Shown: positions 1-5,716 of the stretch, one piece after another
How the letters are laid out: every line of letters starts with the position of its first letter
How positions within the stretch are numbered: the first letter of the stretch is position 1
Position numbers and translations under genes: made by a program
The notes under the pieces: generated by a model
Databases searched by the model: none
Told to the model about the DNA's origin: nothing
The model's input: the letters and a program-made list of their open reading frames with translations, nothing else
From: Syntrophaceae bacterium
GTDB taxonomy: Bacteria; Desulfobacterota; DTXE01
NCBI GenBank assembly: GCA_012962595.1
Contig: DTXE01000139.1
Location: forward strand, 1-7,888
DNA length: 7,888 nt
Direction: 5' to 3'

Positions 1-188
1 CCGTAGCTTACATATTCTACTACCACCAAAGGAGTATTATCTTTGCCTTCTCTTGTGCAACAGAATTTCACTCTGATATTCATTTTTTTCGAATTAAAAC
101 TAATCTCACTAACATATTTAACGCCTTCACTTCCCATCGTTGTAATGTAAGAGACATCTGCACCTTTGAGGTATAAAGAGAGACACAT
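1..188 (-). CDS. Unrecognised protein, N-terminal part, cut by the left edge
   Basis: The minus strand is open from an ATG at 188-186 to the window edge, giving about 62 residues that start MCLSLYLKGADVSY. The translation looks coding: alternating hydrophobic and polar residues suggest beta strands (for example VKYVSEISF, MNIRVKFCC and PLVVVEYVSY). I do not recognise the family. An in-frame stop lies about ten codons upstream of the ATG, so this is the only ATG start in the frame. No convincing Shine-Dalgarno sequence precedes it, so it could also be an internal piece of a decayed gene. It is divergent from the kinase operon and separated from it by about 480 nt. Confidence is moderate that this is coding and low for the exact start. 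Confidence 0.42.
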   Translation of the reverse strand, partial: MCLSLYLKGADVSYITTMGSEGVKYVSEISFNSKKMNIRVKFCCTREGKDNTPLVVVEYVSY

Positions 189-402
189 CCAGAATACACG
201 ACCAATGAGGGTGGCTTGTCAGATTCGCTTTTTGGCTGGGATTAAACTAGAAAACTGCGGTGCCTTTGCAGAACGTTAAGAGGTCTGAAAGAAAATGAGC
301 AAGGTAAAACTCCCCCGCCATTTCTCTCTAAAAATTATCAGTGATCTTAATAACTAATATAAAACTTAGCTTATAAGATGTCAAATATCCAACATAATTA
401 GC

Positions 403-430
403 CGATTTTTTGATTTTAGAGAAAAAATCG
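403..430. repeat. AT-rich stem-loop
   Basis: CGATTTTTT (403-411) pairs perfectly with AAAAAATCG (422-430) across a 10-nt loop. Only two pairs per arm are GC, and no GC-rich core precedes a T-run, so it is a poor intrinsic terminator. It may be a bent or cruciform-prone regulatory element, or chance in AT-rich DNA. Confidence 0.4.
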
Positions 431-477
431 AGCCAACAATACCCCCCATTAAGGTTGCCAAGGCATCATAAAAATAG

Positions 478-506
478 TTGACAAAGCACCTAATCTTAAA
501 TATTTA
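478..506 (+). promoter_or_regulatory. Possible sigma-70 promoter of the kinase operon
   Basis: A perfect -35 hexamer TTGACA (478-483) is followed after 17 nt by a weak -10, TATTTA (501-506). The predicted start near 513 would put the inverted repeat at 511-543 right over the start site, where an operator or leader hairpin would act, and would give a leader of about 150 nt before the GTG at 666. The -10 matches the consensus at only three positions, so the call is tentative. Confidence 0.3.
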
Positions 507-510
507 ACAA

Positions 511-543
511 GGTTAAGTCAAGAGGCTTTCTTGGTACTTAACC
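511..543. repeat. Two-tier inverted repeat upstream of the kinase gene
   Basis: GGTTAAGT (511-518) pairs with ACTTAACC (536-543). Nested inside, CAAGA (519-523) pairs with TCTTG (529-533) around the loop GGCTT, with a 2-nt bulge (GT) on the right arm. That is 13 base pairs in all. No T-run follows, so it is not an intrinsic terminator. The inner CAAGA/TCTTG unit recurs at 597-612, which suggests a repeated protein-binding site or a structured leader RNA. Confidence 0.55.
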
Positions 544-596
544 ACATCCATCTAACGATTGAAACCTTGCCCCTTAATAGTGTTTCTAGCTTAATG

Positions 597-612
597 CAAG
601 AGAGCTTTCTTG
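597..612. repeat. Second CAAGA...TCTTG inverted repeat
   Basis: CAAGA (597-601) and TCTTG (608-612) flank GAGCTT, forming a near-perfect 16-bp palindrome with one mismatched pair. It is almost identical to the inner part of the repeat at 519-533, 78 nt upstream. It lies about 54 nt before the kinase start codon. Confidence 0.5.
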
Positions 613-665
613 TTTATCGTTGGCCTTAACAGTAGTAAAAGGGAAATTTAATTGTGAGCCTTTAA

Positions 666-2012
666 GTGAAAGAAGATAAAGGGAAACTAAATATTGCCAT
701 CGTAGGAGGTGGCCTTAGATGCAAGGCCATTTTGAAGATGTTTGAGGCCGAACATATATTAACGGCAAACATCGTGGGTGTTGCGGATATTAATGAAAAT
801 GCAATCGGCTTCAAGTACGCTCAGAAGAAAGGGATATTTACTACCAAAAATTATGGGGATTTTTACAAATTTAGAGATTTGAATCTAATTATTGAATTAA
901 CAAACGATGATAAGGTTCCAGAGCAGATTATTAAGACCAAACCTACTCATGTTCGACTTATGGACCATAACATTGCCAGGCTATTTTGGGATGTGATGGT
1001 TTATACCAGAGGACTGATCGAAAGTAATCCAGATTTATTGGTGACTTTTGATAAGGATGGGATCATCACCGATCTCAATGAGGCAACTATAAAGGCCACT
1101 GGCTACAAGCTGGAGGAACTCATAGGCACCCCCTTCAAGAACTATTTTACTGACCCAGAAAGGGCTGAGCAGGGTGCTATGATTGCCGTTAAAAGAGGCA
1201 AGGTTGCCAATTATGAACTGGTTATGAAATGCAAAAGCGGCGAAGAGATACCCGTATCTTACAATGCCATTGCGGTTAGAGATGCTGAAGGAAACATCCG
1301 CGGTGTTTTGGCTACTGCCAGGGATATAAGGCATGTCTGGGAAAAGCTTGCCCGCTCTGAGAAATTGGCCGTTTTAGGAAGGCTATCTGGTGGCCTAGCC
1401 CATGAACTCCGCCAGCCTCTGGGGGTTATGAACAATGCCATCTATTTCCTCAACATGACCATGACCGATGCAAATGAAGTTACCAGGGAGTATCTTAAGA
1501 TACTTGAGACCGAAATCCAAAATGCCGAACGAATTGTAAAAAATCTCTTGGACTTTATTCGCACAAGGCCACCTGAAAGGGAAGAGGTGGTGGTTGAACA
1601 GATTATTGAGGGAATCTTAGATACATGTAGGATTCCTAAAGGAATAAATATATCTCTTCAATTTCAAGCCGGTAAACCCTTGGCATTTGTAGACCCCAAT
1701 CAGATGAGACAGGCCCTTTTTAACCTAATCCACAATGCTATTCAGGCCATGCCTAAAGGAGGAGAGCTAACCATTAGAACCGGCAATCGGGCAAATTCCA
1801 TCACCATTGACATTATCGACTCGGGTTATGGTATATCAAGCGAAGATCTGGAAAAGATATTCGAACCGTTATATACCACCAAGGCAAGGGGGATAGGTAT
1901 GGGATTAAGTGTCACTAAAGGGCTTGTTGAAGCTAACGGAGGAACTATTAAGGTTAAGAGCGAAATTAATAAGGGAAGTACTTTCACTGTAAATCTACCC
2001 ACGAAGAAGTGA
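666..2012 (+). CDS. Cytoplasmic sensor histidine kinase: Rossmann-like domain, PAS, HisKA, HATPase
   Basis: This 448-aa kinase has no membrane segment. Residues 8-110 form a Rossmann-like domain: a glycine cluster G14-G16 after strand LNIAIV, an Asp at the end of the second strand (D41, as in NAD-preferring folds), then LIIELTNDD and DHNIARLFWD. Residues about 114-225 are a PAS domain. The H-box is LAHELRQPL with the phospho-accepting H246. The ATP-binding domain has an N-box (N353, N357), G1 (DSGYG, D385-G389), an F-box (IFEPLYTTK) and G2 (GIGMGL, 409-414), so all catalytic motifs are intact. The start is GTG at 666: the frame has a stop at 663-665 just upstream, and starting later would cut the Rossmann fold. 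No good Shine-Dalgarno is seen. It is the first gene of a three-gene operon. It probably phosphorylates the receivers encoded next. The Rossmann-like domain may bind a nucleotide or another ligand, but that is inference. Confidence 0.93.
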   Translation: MKEDKGKLNIAIVGGGLRCKAILKMFEAEHILTANIVGVADINENAIGFKYAQKKGIFTTKNYGDFYKFRDLNLIIELTNDDKVPEQIIKTKPTHVRLMDHNIARLFWDVMVYTRGLIESNPDLLVTFDKDGIITDLNEATIKATGYKLEELIGTPFKNYFTDPERAEQGAMIAVKRGKVANYELVMKCKSGEEIPVSYNAIAVRDAEGNIRGVLATARDIRHVWEKLARSEKLAVLGRLSGGLAHELRQPLGVMNNAIYFLNMTMTDANEVTREYLKILETEIQNAERIVKNLLDFIRTRPPEREEVVVEQIIEGILDTCRIPKGINISLQFQAGKPLAFVDPNQMRQALFNLIHNAIQAMPKGGELTIRTGNRANSITIDIIDSGYGISSEDLEKIFEPLYTTKARGIGMGLSVTKGLVEANGGTIKVKSEINKGSTFTVNLPTKK

Positions 2013-2035
2013 GGGAACCCAACGGAGGTGAAACG

Positions 2036-2791
2036 ATGAACGTTTTAGTAGTCGATGATGACCATGGAATGTGTAAGACTTTATGTGATATCCTCAGCGT
2101 CAAAGGATATGGCTGTGAGGCCGCTTACAGTGGAGAAGAGGCCATCCAAAGGGTCAGGCAGAAAGATTATCACTGCATCCTGATGGACATCAAGATGCCA
2201 GGAATAAATGGGGTTGAGGCCTTTCAGACCATCAGAAAGATGACCACCAACACAGTGATAATATTAATGACCGCCTACTTTACAGATCCATCGGTCCTGG
2301 AGGCTAAGCGACAAGGGATACTGGCCGTGCTACCCAAGCCCCTCAACATTACATCTTTTTTAAACTTTCTTTCCACCTTGGAAAAGGGGAAGGCCATACT
2401 TATCGTAGATGATGATCCCCACTTTTGCTGGACCATGGGCAATATCCTTAAGGAGCAGGATTTCAAGATTCAGGCTGCCTTAAGTAGCGAAGAGGCAGTG
2501 GAGAAGATCACTAAGGATGGGGTAGATATCGTTCTCTTGGATATGAAGCTTAATGGACTAACTGGCCTGGATGTCCTGAAGTTAATGCGAAAGGCTGAGC
2601 CAAATATCCAGGTTATTTTAATTACCGGCTATTACCAAGAGATGGCAGAGGCGATTAAGGATGCGCTGGATATCAAGGCATATACCTGCCTTTACAAACC
2701 ATTAGATATGGATAAGTTATTCAGGACATTAGAAGAAATCTATCGTAAAAAATGGCAACAACTATTGGGCCAGTTATCAGCTGAGATATAA
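2036..2791 (+). CDS. Tandem receiver protein (REC-REC) without an output domain
   Basis: This 251-aa protein is two complete response-regulator receiver domains and nothing else. REC1 (about 1-118) has the acidic pair D7/D8, phospho-acceptor D51 (ILMDIKMP), T79 and K101. REC2 (about 119-245) has D125/D126, D169 (VLLDMKL), T197 and K221. Both look able to accept phosphate. The start is ATG 2036, preceded by GGAGG (2024-2028) at 7 nt. An upstream in-frame GTG at 2009 overlaps the kinase stop and lacks such a site. The gap to the kinase is 23 nt and to the activator gene 36 nt, so one operon is likely. The motif DDDH-x-MCKTL is shared by REC1 and the receiver of the next protein, suggesting duplication. 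A role as phosphate sink, relay or branch is inferred. Confidence 0.92.
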   Translation: MNVLVVDDDHGMCKTLCDILSVKGYGCEAAYSGEEAIQRVRQKDYHCILMDIKMPGINGVEAFQTIRKMTTNTVIILMTAYFTDPSVLEAKRQGILAVLPKPLNITSFLNFLSTLEKGKAILIVDDDPHFCWTMGNILKEQDFKIQAALSSEEAVEKITKDGVDIVLLDMKLNGLTGLDVLKLMRKAEPNIQVILITGYYQEMAEAIKDALDIKAYTCLYKPLDMDKLFRTLEEIYRKKWQQLLGQLSAEI

Positions 2792-2827
2792 GAGGCAAGA
2801 AGCAGTTTTTACGCCCTAGGTGTTTCT

Positions 2828-4705
2828 GTGGCTAACGATAAAGACAAAATTTTAATTATCGATGATGACCATAGTATGTGCAAGACATTGGGTGACATCA
2901 TCAAGGCAAAGGGATATCTACCGGTAATTGTATATGATGGGACTAATGCTATAGAGGAAGTGGGTAGGAACGATATCTCTGCTGCCATTATTGACCTAAA
3001 ACTTCCTAATGAGCATGGTATCCAGATCTTGAAATCCCTAAAAGAGATTTCACCTGAGACCGAGGCCATTATCTTGACAGCATATGCCTCTCTTCCCACG
3101 GCCATCCAGGCTATAGATTATGGGGCCTTTGGCTACCTTGAAAAACCATATAATGTAGATCAACTCATGGTAACTTTAGAAAGGGCCTTGGAGCGACGTC
3201 ACTTGCTGCAGGAGAGAAAAAGGTTGATGGAGGAAAGGGAAAAGGCCTATTTATCCTTAAGAGAGGTGTACCATGGTGTTAGGGCCTGCCTGGAGGCCAA
3301 AAAGGAAGTTCTTTCTAAACAATCTGTAAGTGGTGCCATCAATAAGGTATATGACATAACCCATTCTATGTTCAAGTGTCACCCATTCTTTTTTATCCTC
3401 AATGCCTCAAAAACCAATCTTACTTCCATTGCTCAAGTCCATCCGAACCTGTTTGAACACTTAAAAGTTGCCAAAGCCAGTGATATCTCTCCCTTAATCC
3501 AATGGCTATCCACCATAAAGGCCATAACCCTCTTTGAAAGTCATAGCGAACCTCCTAGGCCATTGGTTCCCTTTATGGCCCGTTATCCTTCCTGGTATGC
3601 TATCCCATTAGTTGCCGAAAGTGAATGTATCGGATGCTTTGTTGCTGCCTTTACCCAGCCTAGAGTCCTATCTCCAATGGATAAGAATTTTTTGGTGGAA
3701 CTTGTTTCTGAGATGGGGGGACCTATTAGACAGACAGTCCTTTTTGAGGAACAAATTGATGACCTTAAGGATTGTATAGCCGGGCGGACGACCTACTTTG
3801 GTCTGGTGGGCAAAAGTAAACCTATGCAGCAGATATATGATCTTATTAAGGATGTTTCTGCCACCAATACCACCATCTTGATCACCGGAGAAAATGGAAC
3901 CGGAAAGGAACTAGTGGCCAGAGCAATTCATAAAAATAGCCCAAGAAAGAACGGTCCCTTTATTGTGGCCAACTGTTCAGCCTATCCCCAAACCCTCCTT
4001 GAAAGTGAGCTTTTTGGCCACGAGAAAGGGGCCTTTACCGGTGCCATTCGGCAGAAAAGGGGGCGTTTTGAACTGGCCCATGGAGGGACACTCTTTCTGG
4101 ATGAAATCGGCGAGATTCCACCGGCCACTCAAGTTATGCTTCTTCGTGTGCTTCAAGATCATGAATTTGAAAGGGTGGGTGGTGAAAAGACTATAAAGGC
4201 AGATGTAAGAATCGTTGCAGCTACCAATAGGGATTTAAGGAAAGAGATGAAGGCTGGCCGATTCCGGGATGATCTCTATTATCGTCTAAACGTCATTTCC
4301 ATCCACTTACCCCCTTTAAGAGAGCGCAAGGAAGATATCCCCTTACTTTGCAATCATTTTCTTAAAAAATTCAGTATAAGAGATGGTAAGGATATCAAGA
4401 GATTCTCCACTAAGGCCATGAAATTATTATTGGAACATGATTGGCCTGGTAATGTTAGAGAGCTGCAAAATACTGTAGAATATGCAGTTACCTTGGCTAA
4501 AGGGAAGACCATAAAAGAAGACCTTCTGCCAGTGGCTATTAGAAAGACATCCAAAGAACCTACCTCCTTAGCAGATTATGAAAAGCGACTTATATCGAAG
4601 GTGCTCAAAGAATGCAACTGGAATAAGCACCAGGCAGCCAGGCGTTTAGACATCAGCCGGGCAACCCTCTATAGCAAAATAAGACGTTATGGCCTCAATC
4701 CATAG
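2828..4705 (+). CDS. Sigma-54-dependent response regulator: REC, GAF-like, AAA+, Fis-type HTH
   Basis: This 625-aa NtrC-family activator drives open-complex formation by sigma-54 RNA polymerase using ATP. The receiver (about 5-118) has D12/D13, phospho-acceptor D56, T84 and K106. A charged helical linker (about 120-150) leads to a GAF-like domain (about 165-305), which is extra compared with NtrC (about 470 aa). The AAA+ domain starts near 322: Walker A GENGTGKE (354-361), the sigma-54 contact loop GAFTGA (401-406), Walker B GTLFLDE (420-426), then [10 protein letters not shown] with candidate arginine-finger residues. A Fis-type helix-turn-helix occupies about 597-623 ([18 protein letters not shown]). 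All motifs are intact, so it should be a competent activator. The start is GTG 2828, preceded by TAGGTG with 7 nt after AGG. It is the last gene of the kinase operon and lies about 280 bp upstream of a sigma-54 promoter, its likely target. Confidence 0.95.
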   Translation: MANDKDKILIIDDDHSMCKTLGDIIKAKGYLPVIVYDGTNAIEEVGRNDISAAIIDLKLPNEHGIQILKSLKEISPETEAIILTAYASLPTAIQAIDYGAFGYLEKPYNVDQLMVTLERALERRHLLQERKRLMEEREKAYLSLREVYHGVRACLEAKKEVLSKQSVSGAINKVYDITHSMFKCHPFFFILNASKTNLTSIAQVHPNLFEHLKVAKASDISPLIQWLSTIKAITLFESHSEPPRPLVPFMARYPSWYAIPLVAESECIGCFVAAFTQPRVLSPMDKNFLVELVSEMGGPIRQTVLFEEQIDDLKDCIAGRTTYFGLVGKSKPMQQIYDLIKDVSATNTTILITGENGTGKELVARAIHKNSPRKNGPFIVANCSAYPQTLLESELFGHEKGAFTGAIRQKRGRFELAHGGTLFLDEIGEIPPATQVMLLRVLQDHEFERVGGEKTIKADVRIVAATNRDLRKEMKAGRFRDDLYYRLNVISIHLPPLRERKEDIPLLCNHFLKKFSIRDGKDIKRFSTKAMKLLLEHDWPGNVRELQNTVEYAVTLAKGKTIKEDLLPVAIRKTSKEPTSLADYEKRLISKVLKECNWNKHQAARRLDISRATLYSKIRRYGLNP

Positions 4706-4772
4706 TGGGTCGTATTTTGAACAACAATAATTGGATTCATTCCCATTCAATCCCAATTCTCCCGGATGTATC

Positions 4773-4826
4773 AGAGTCGGATTCTAAACAGCCTCAGGTA
4801 AAAACGGCAACCCTACACCCGACTCT
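4773..4826. repeat. Inverted repeat AGAGTCGG / CCGACTCT
   Basis: AGAGTCGG (4773-4780) and CCGACTCT (4819-4826) are perfect inverted 8-mers separated by 38 nt. The flanking TA pairs two bases further out also match. The position is about -240 to -190 relative to the predicted sigma-54 start, within reach of an enhancer-bound activator. No T-run follows, which argues against a terminator. Confidence 0.4.
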
Positions 4827-4851
4827 TGTATCTTAAAACCAAAGGTCATCT

Positions 4852-4915
4852 TGGGTAAATGAGTCTATTAATGGGTCGAAAATTATACACAAAAGGAAAT
4901 TTGGGTCTACCCCAT
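4852..4915. promoter_or_regulatory. Candidate enhancer (UAS): spaced TGGGT repeats
   Basis: TGGGT occurs at 4852, 4872 and 4902, spaced 20 and 30 nt, about two and three helical turns, so the copies lie on roughly the same face of the DNA. The last is followed by an inverted CCCA, making TGGG-N5-CCCA at 4902-4914. They lie about -162, -142 and -112 from the predicted sigma-54 start, the usual range for NtrC-type enhancers. A fourth copy is at 4706. The motif is short, so chance is possible. Confidence 0.35.
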
Positions 4916-4934
4916 TTCTCATTTAGTTCACGTC

Positions 4935-4961
4935 AAAAAGTCCAAAAAAACAACTAGTTGT
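4935..4961. promoter_or_regulatory. Phased A-tracts followed by a 12-bp perfect palindrome
   Basis: A5 (4935-4939) and A7 (4944-4950) have centres 10 bp apart, a spacing expected to bend DNA. They run into the perfect palindrome ACAACTAGTTGT (4950-4961), centred about 58 bp before the predicted start. Bent DNA between enhancer and sigma-54 promoter would help looping. The palindrome could be an operator or a proximal activator site. Confidence 0.4.
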
Positions 4962-4987
4962 AACTTCTCCCACCTCTTATACTCTCA

Positions 4988-5003
4988 TGGCATATAAGTT
5001 GCA
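4988..5003 (+). promoter_or_regulatory. Sigma-54 (RpoN) promoter
   Basis: TGGCATATAAGTTGCA matches the -24/-12 consensus TGGCAC-N5-TTGCA with one substitution, and has the required 10 nt between GG (4989-4990) and GC (5001-5002). The predicted start is near 5014, leaving a 22-nt leader before the ATG at 5036. A sigma-54 activator is encoded immediately upstream. It faces the small Cys gene and the STAS/PilZ/c-di-GMP genes. Confidence 0.75.
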
Positions 5004-5035
5004 GAGATAATCCGCAAGATCTTCTTAAAAGGCCT

Positions 5036-5290
5036 ATGAATCACTATACCAAATGGATAGTCCTTAACCAAACCTTTTACTGTGAGCGTTTCCGATGTAA
5101 TCTTCTTCCTGAGCGCTGCATCCAGCGGCAAAAAAGCTATATTCCTGAGGTATACGAAGCCTGTGCCCATTGCAGGCAAGGTCTACAGATTACTCGGAAA
5201 TCAACAAAAACAAGTCCAGGCTCTCTAAACAACCCTCCTTCTGGAGGATTGTTTCGACACCATAGAAAAAAACCACAGCATATTCATTAG
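5036..5290 (+). CDS. Small cysteine-rich protein, putative metal-binding
   Basis: This 84-aa protein has five cysteines in its first half (C16, C21, C28, C43, C46; pattern C-x4-C-x6-C-x14-C-x2-C), within FYCERFRCNLLPERCIQRQ and YEACAHCRQG. The spacing resembles small zinc- or iron-binding proteins, and I recall similar short C-x4-C...LxPExC...RQ...CxxC proteins in Desulfobacterota, but I cannot name a family. The tail after about residue 53 is basic, low in complexity and overlaps a stem-loop, so the true end may differ. ATG 5036 is the only start codon nearby. AAAAGG precedes it at a short 3-nt spacing. The predicted sigma-54 start lies about 22 nt upstream, which supports expression. It could bind metal or act as a small regulator or adaptor, but this is speculative. 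Confidence 0.55.
   Translation: MNHYTKWIVLNQTFYCERFRCNLLPERCIQRQKSYIPEVYEACAHCRQGLQITRKSTKTSPGSLNNPPSGGLFRHHRKKPQHIH
5227..5254 (+). terminator. Strong stem-loop, possible weak terminator or attenuator
   Basis: AAACAACCCTCC (5227-5238) pairs with GGAGGATTGTTT (5243-5254) over the 4-nt loop TTCT, giving 11 of 12 pairs with a single C-A mismatch. A GC-rich core flanked by A-rich and T-rich arms resembles an intrinsic terminator, but the T-tract is interrupted (TTGTTT). It sits inside the 3' end of the small Cys ORF. It may reduce transcription into the STAS/PilZ/GGDEF genes. Confidence 0.4.
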
Positions 5291-5317
5291 TTATCTTCAG
5301 GGTGATACTAACACCTT

Positions 5318-5443
5318 ATGAGTACAAAAACCCATAGGAGCAACCCAGATGAATCTATTCTAGACGAGACCAGTTTACAATTGATAATTTTCTTTTTGGA
5401 GCAACACGGAGCCTTAAAGGCCCAGACAGCAACACTACATTAG
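5318..5443 (+). CDS. Possible 41-aa small protein
   Basis: An ATG at 5318 opens 41 codons ending at TAG 5441-5443, 27 nt before the STAS gene. The predicted peptide has a polar N-terminus (MSTKTHRSNPDES) and a short hydrophobic helix (LQLIIFFLEQHGAL). AGGGTG lies upstream, but at 13 nt it is farther than usual. There is no family match from memory. It may be a genuine small gene of the operon or a chance ORF. Confidence 0.25.
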   Translation: MSTKTHRSNPDESILDETSLQLIIFFLEQHGALKAQTATLH

Positions 5444-5470
5444 AAAGATTAAATATGGAGGTAAACTATC

Positions 5471-5716
5471 ATGGCCCAGAATTTCCGTATAAGGGTTGTC
5501 AATCAAAATAAAAAGATAGTTTTTAAACTACGAGGCGATCTAGATGGTTCCTCGGCCGCTATGATTTTAGGAAAGTTAGAAGATTATCAAGGTCTCCCAC
5601 TCGTCTTAGATTTTAGTAAAGTGAGAAAATACCATCCCTTTGGGTTGCACACCCTAAAATGGGTTGAAGGGAAAGATGTAATTATAAAAGGCTTAAAAGA
5701 TACTACTTCCACATGA
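5471..5716 (+). CDS. Small STAS-like (anti-sigma-antagonist type) protein lacking the usual phospho-serine
   Basis: This 81-aa protein has the compact pattern of a STAS domain: strand IVFKLRGDLDGSSAAMIL, then LPLVLDFSKV, then the loop KYHPFGLHTL. In SpoIIAA-type antagonists that loop is usually DSSGLG with a phosphorylatable serine. Here the position reads HPFG, so control by serine phosphorylation looks unlikely. I recall similar HPFG variants in Desulfobacterota. It is shorter than a typical STAS protein (about 100-110 aa). The start is ATG 5471 after GGAGGT (5457-5462) with 8 nt spacing, one of the best ribosome sites in the window. Its stop overlaps the PilZ start as ATGA, implying translational coupling and related function. 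Partner and role are unknown. Confidence 0.75.
   Translation: MAQNFRIRVVNQNKKIVFKLRGDLDGSSAAMILGKLEDYQGLPLVLDFSKVRKYHPFGLHTLKWVEGKDVIIKGLKDTTST

Larger units (their letters stand above)
189..665. other. Gene-free divergent intergenic region
   Basis: No convincing ORF is seen on either strand in these 477 bases. The stretch is AT-rich and holds an AT-rich stem-loop (403-430), a possible sigma-70 promoter (478-506) and two related inverted repeats (511-543 and 597-612), listed separately. It probably carries promoters for the leftward partial gene and the rightward kinase operon. No sigma-54 GG-N10-GC match was found here, so the kinase operon does not look sigma-54 controlled. Confidence 0.6.
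4706..5035. other. Regulatory intergenic region between activator gene and small Cys gene
   Basis: No gene is seen in these 330 bases. They contain, in order, an 8-bp inverted repeat (4773-4826), TGGGT repeats (4706, 4852, 4872, 4902), two A-tracts, a 12-bp palindrome (4950-4961) and a sigma-54 promoter (4988-5003). No clear intrinsic terminator follows the activator gene, so some readthrough into the downstream genes is possible. Confidence 0.6.

Noticed and set aside
211..228. TGGCTTG...CGC as a sigma-54 promoter near the left end
   Set aside because: The spacing between GG and GC is 12 nt and the -12 element is absent.
403..430. AT-rich stem-loop as an intrinsic terminator
   Set aside because: It has almost no GC pairs and no trailing T-tract outside the stem on the plus strand.
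1035..1441. Antisense open frames within the kinase gene (1035-1334, 1259-1441)
   Set aside because: They mirror the coding strand of an intact kinase, have no recognisable domains and no supporting ribosome sites.
2009..2035. Upstream GTG start (2009) for the tandem receiver protein
   Set aside because: It overlaps the kinase stop and lacks a ribosome site, whereas ATG 2036 follows GGAGG at 7 nt and begins directly with the receiver's first strand.
2809..3105. Antisense frame over the start of the sigma-54 activator
   Set aside because: It is a shadow of the receiver-coding strand and its translation shows no family features.
3963..4196. Plus-strand overlapping frame inside the AAA+ domain
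   Set aside because: It is in another frame of a strongly conserved domain, with no ribosome site or motif.
5397..5412. Second sigma-54-like site (GG...GC) before the STAS gene
   Set aside because: The GG to GC spacing is 11 rather than 10 nt, and the -12 block lacks TTGC.
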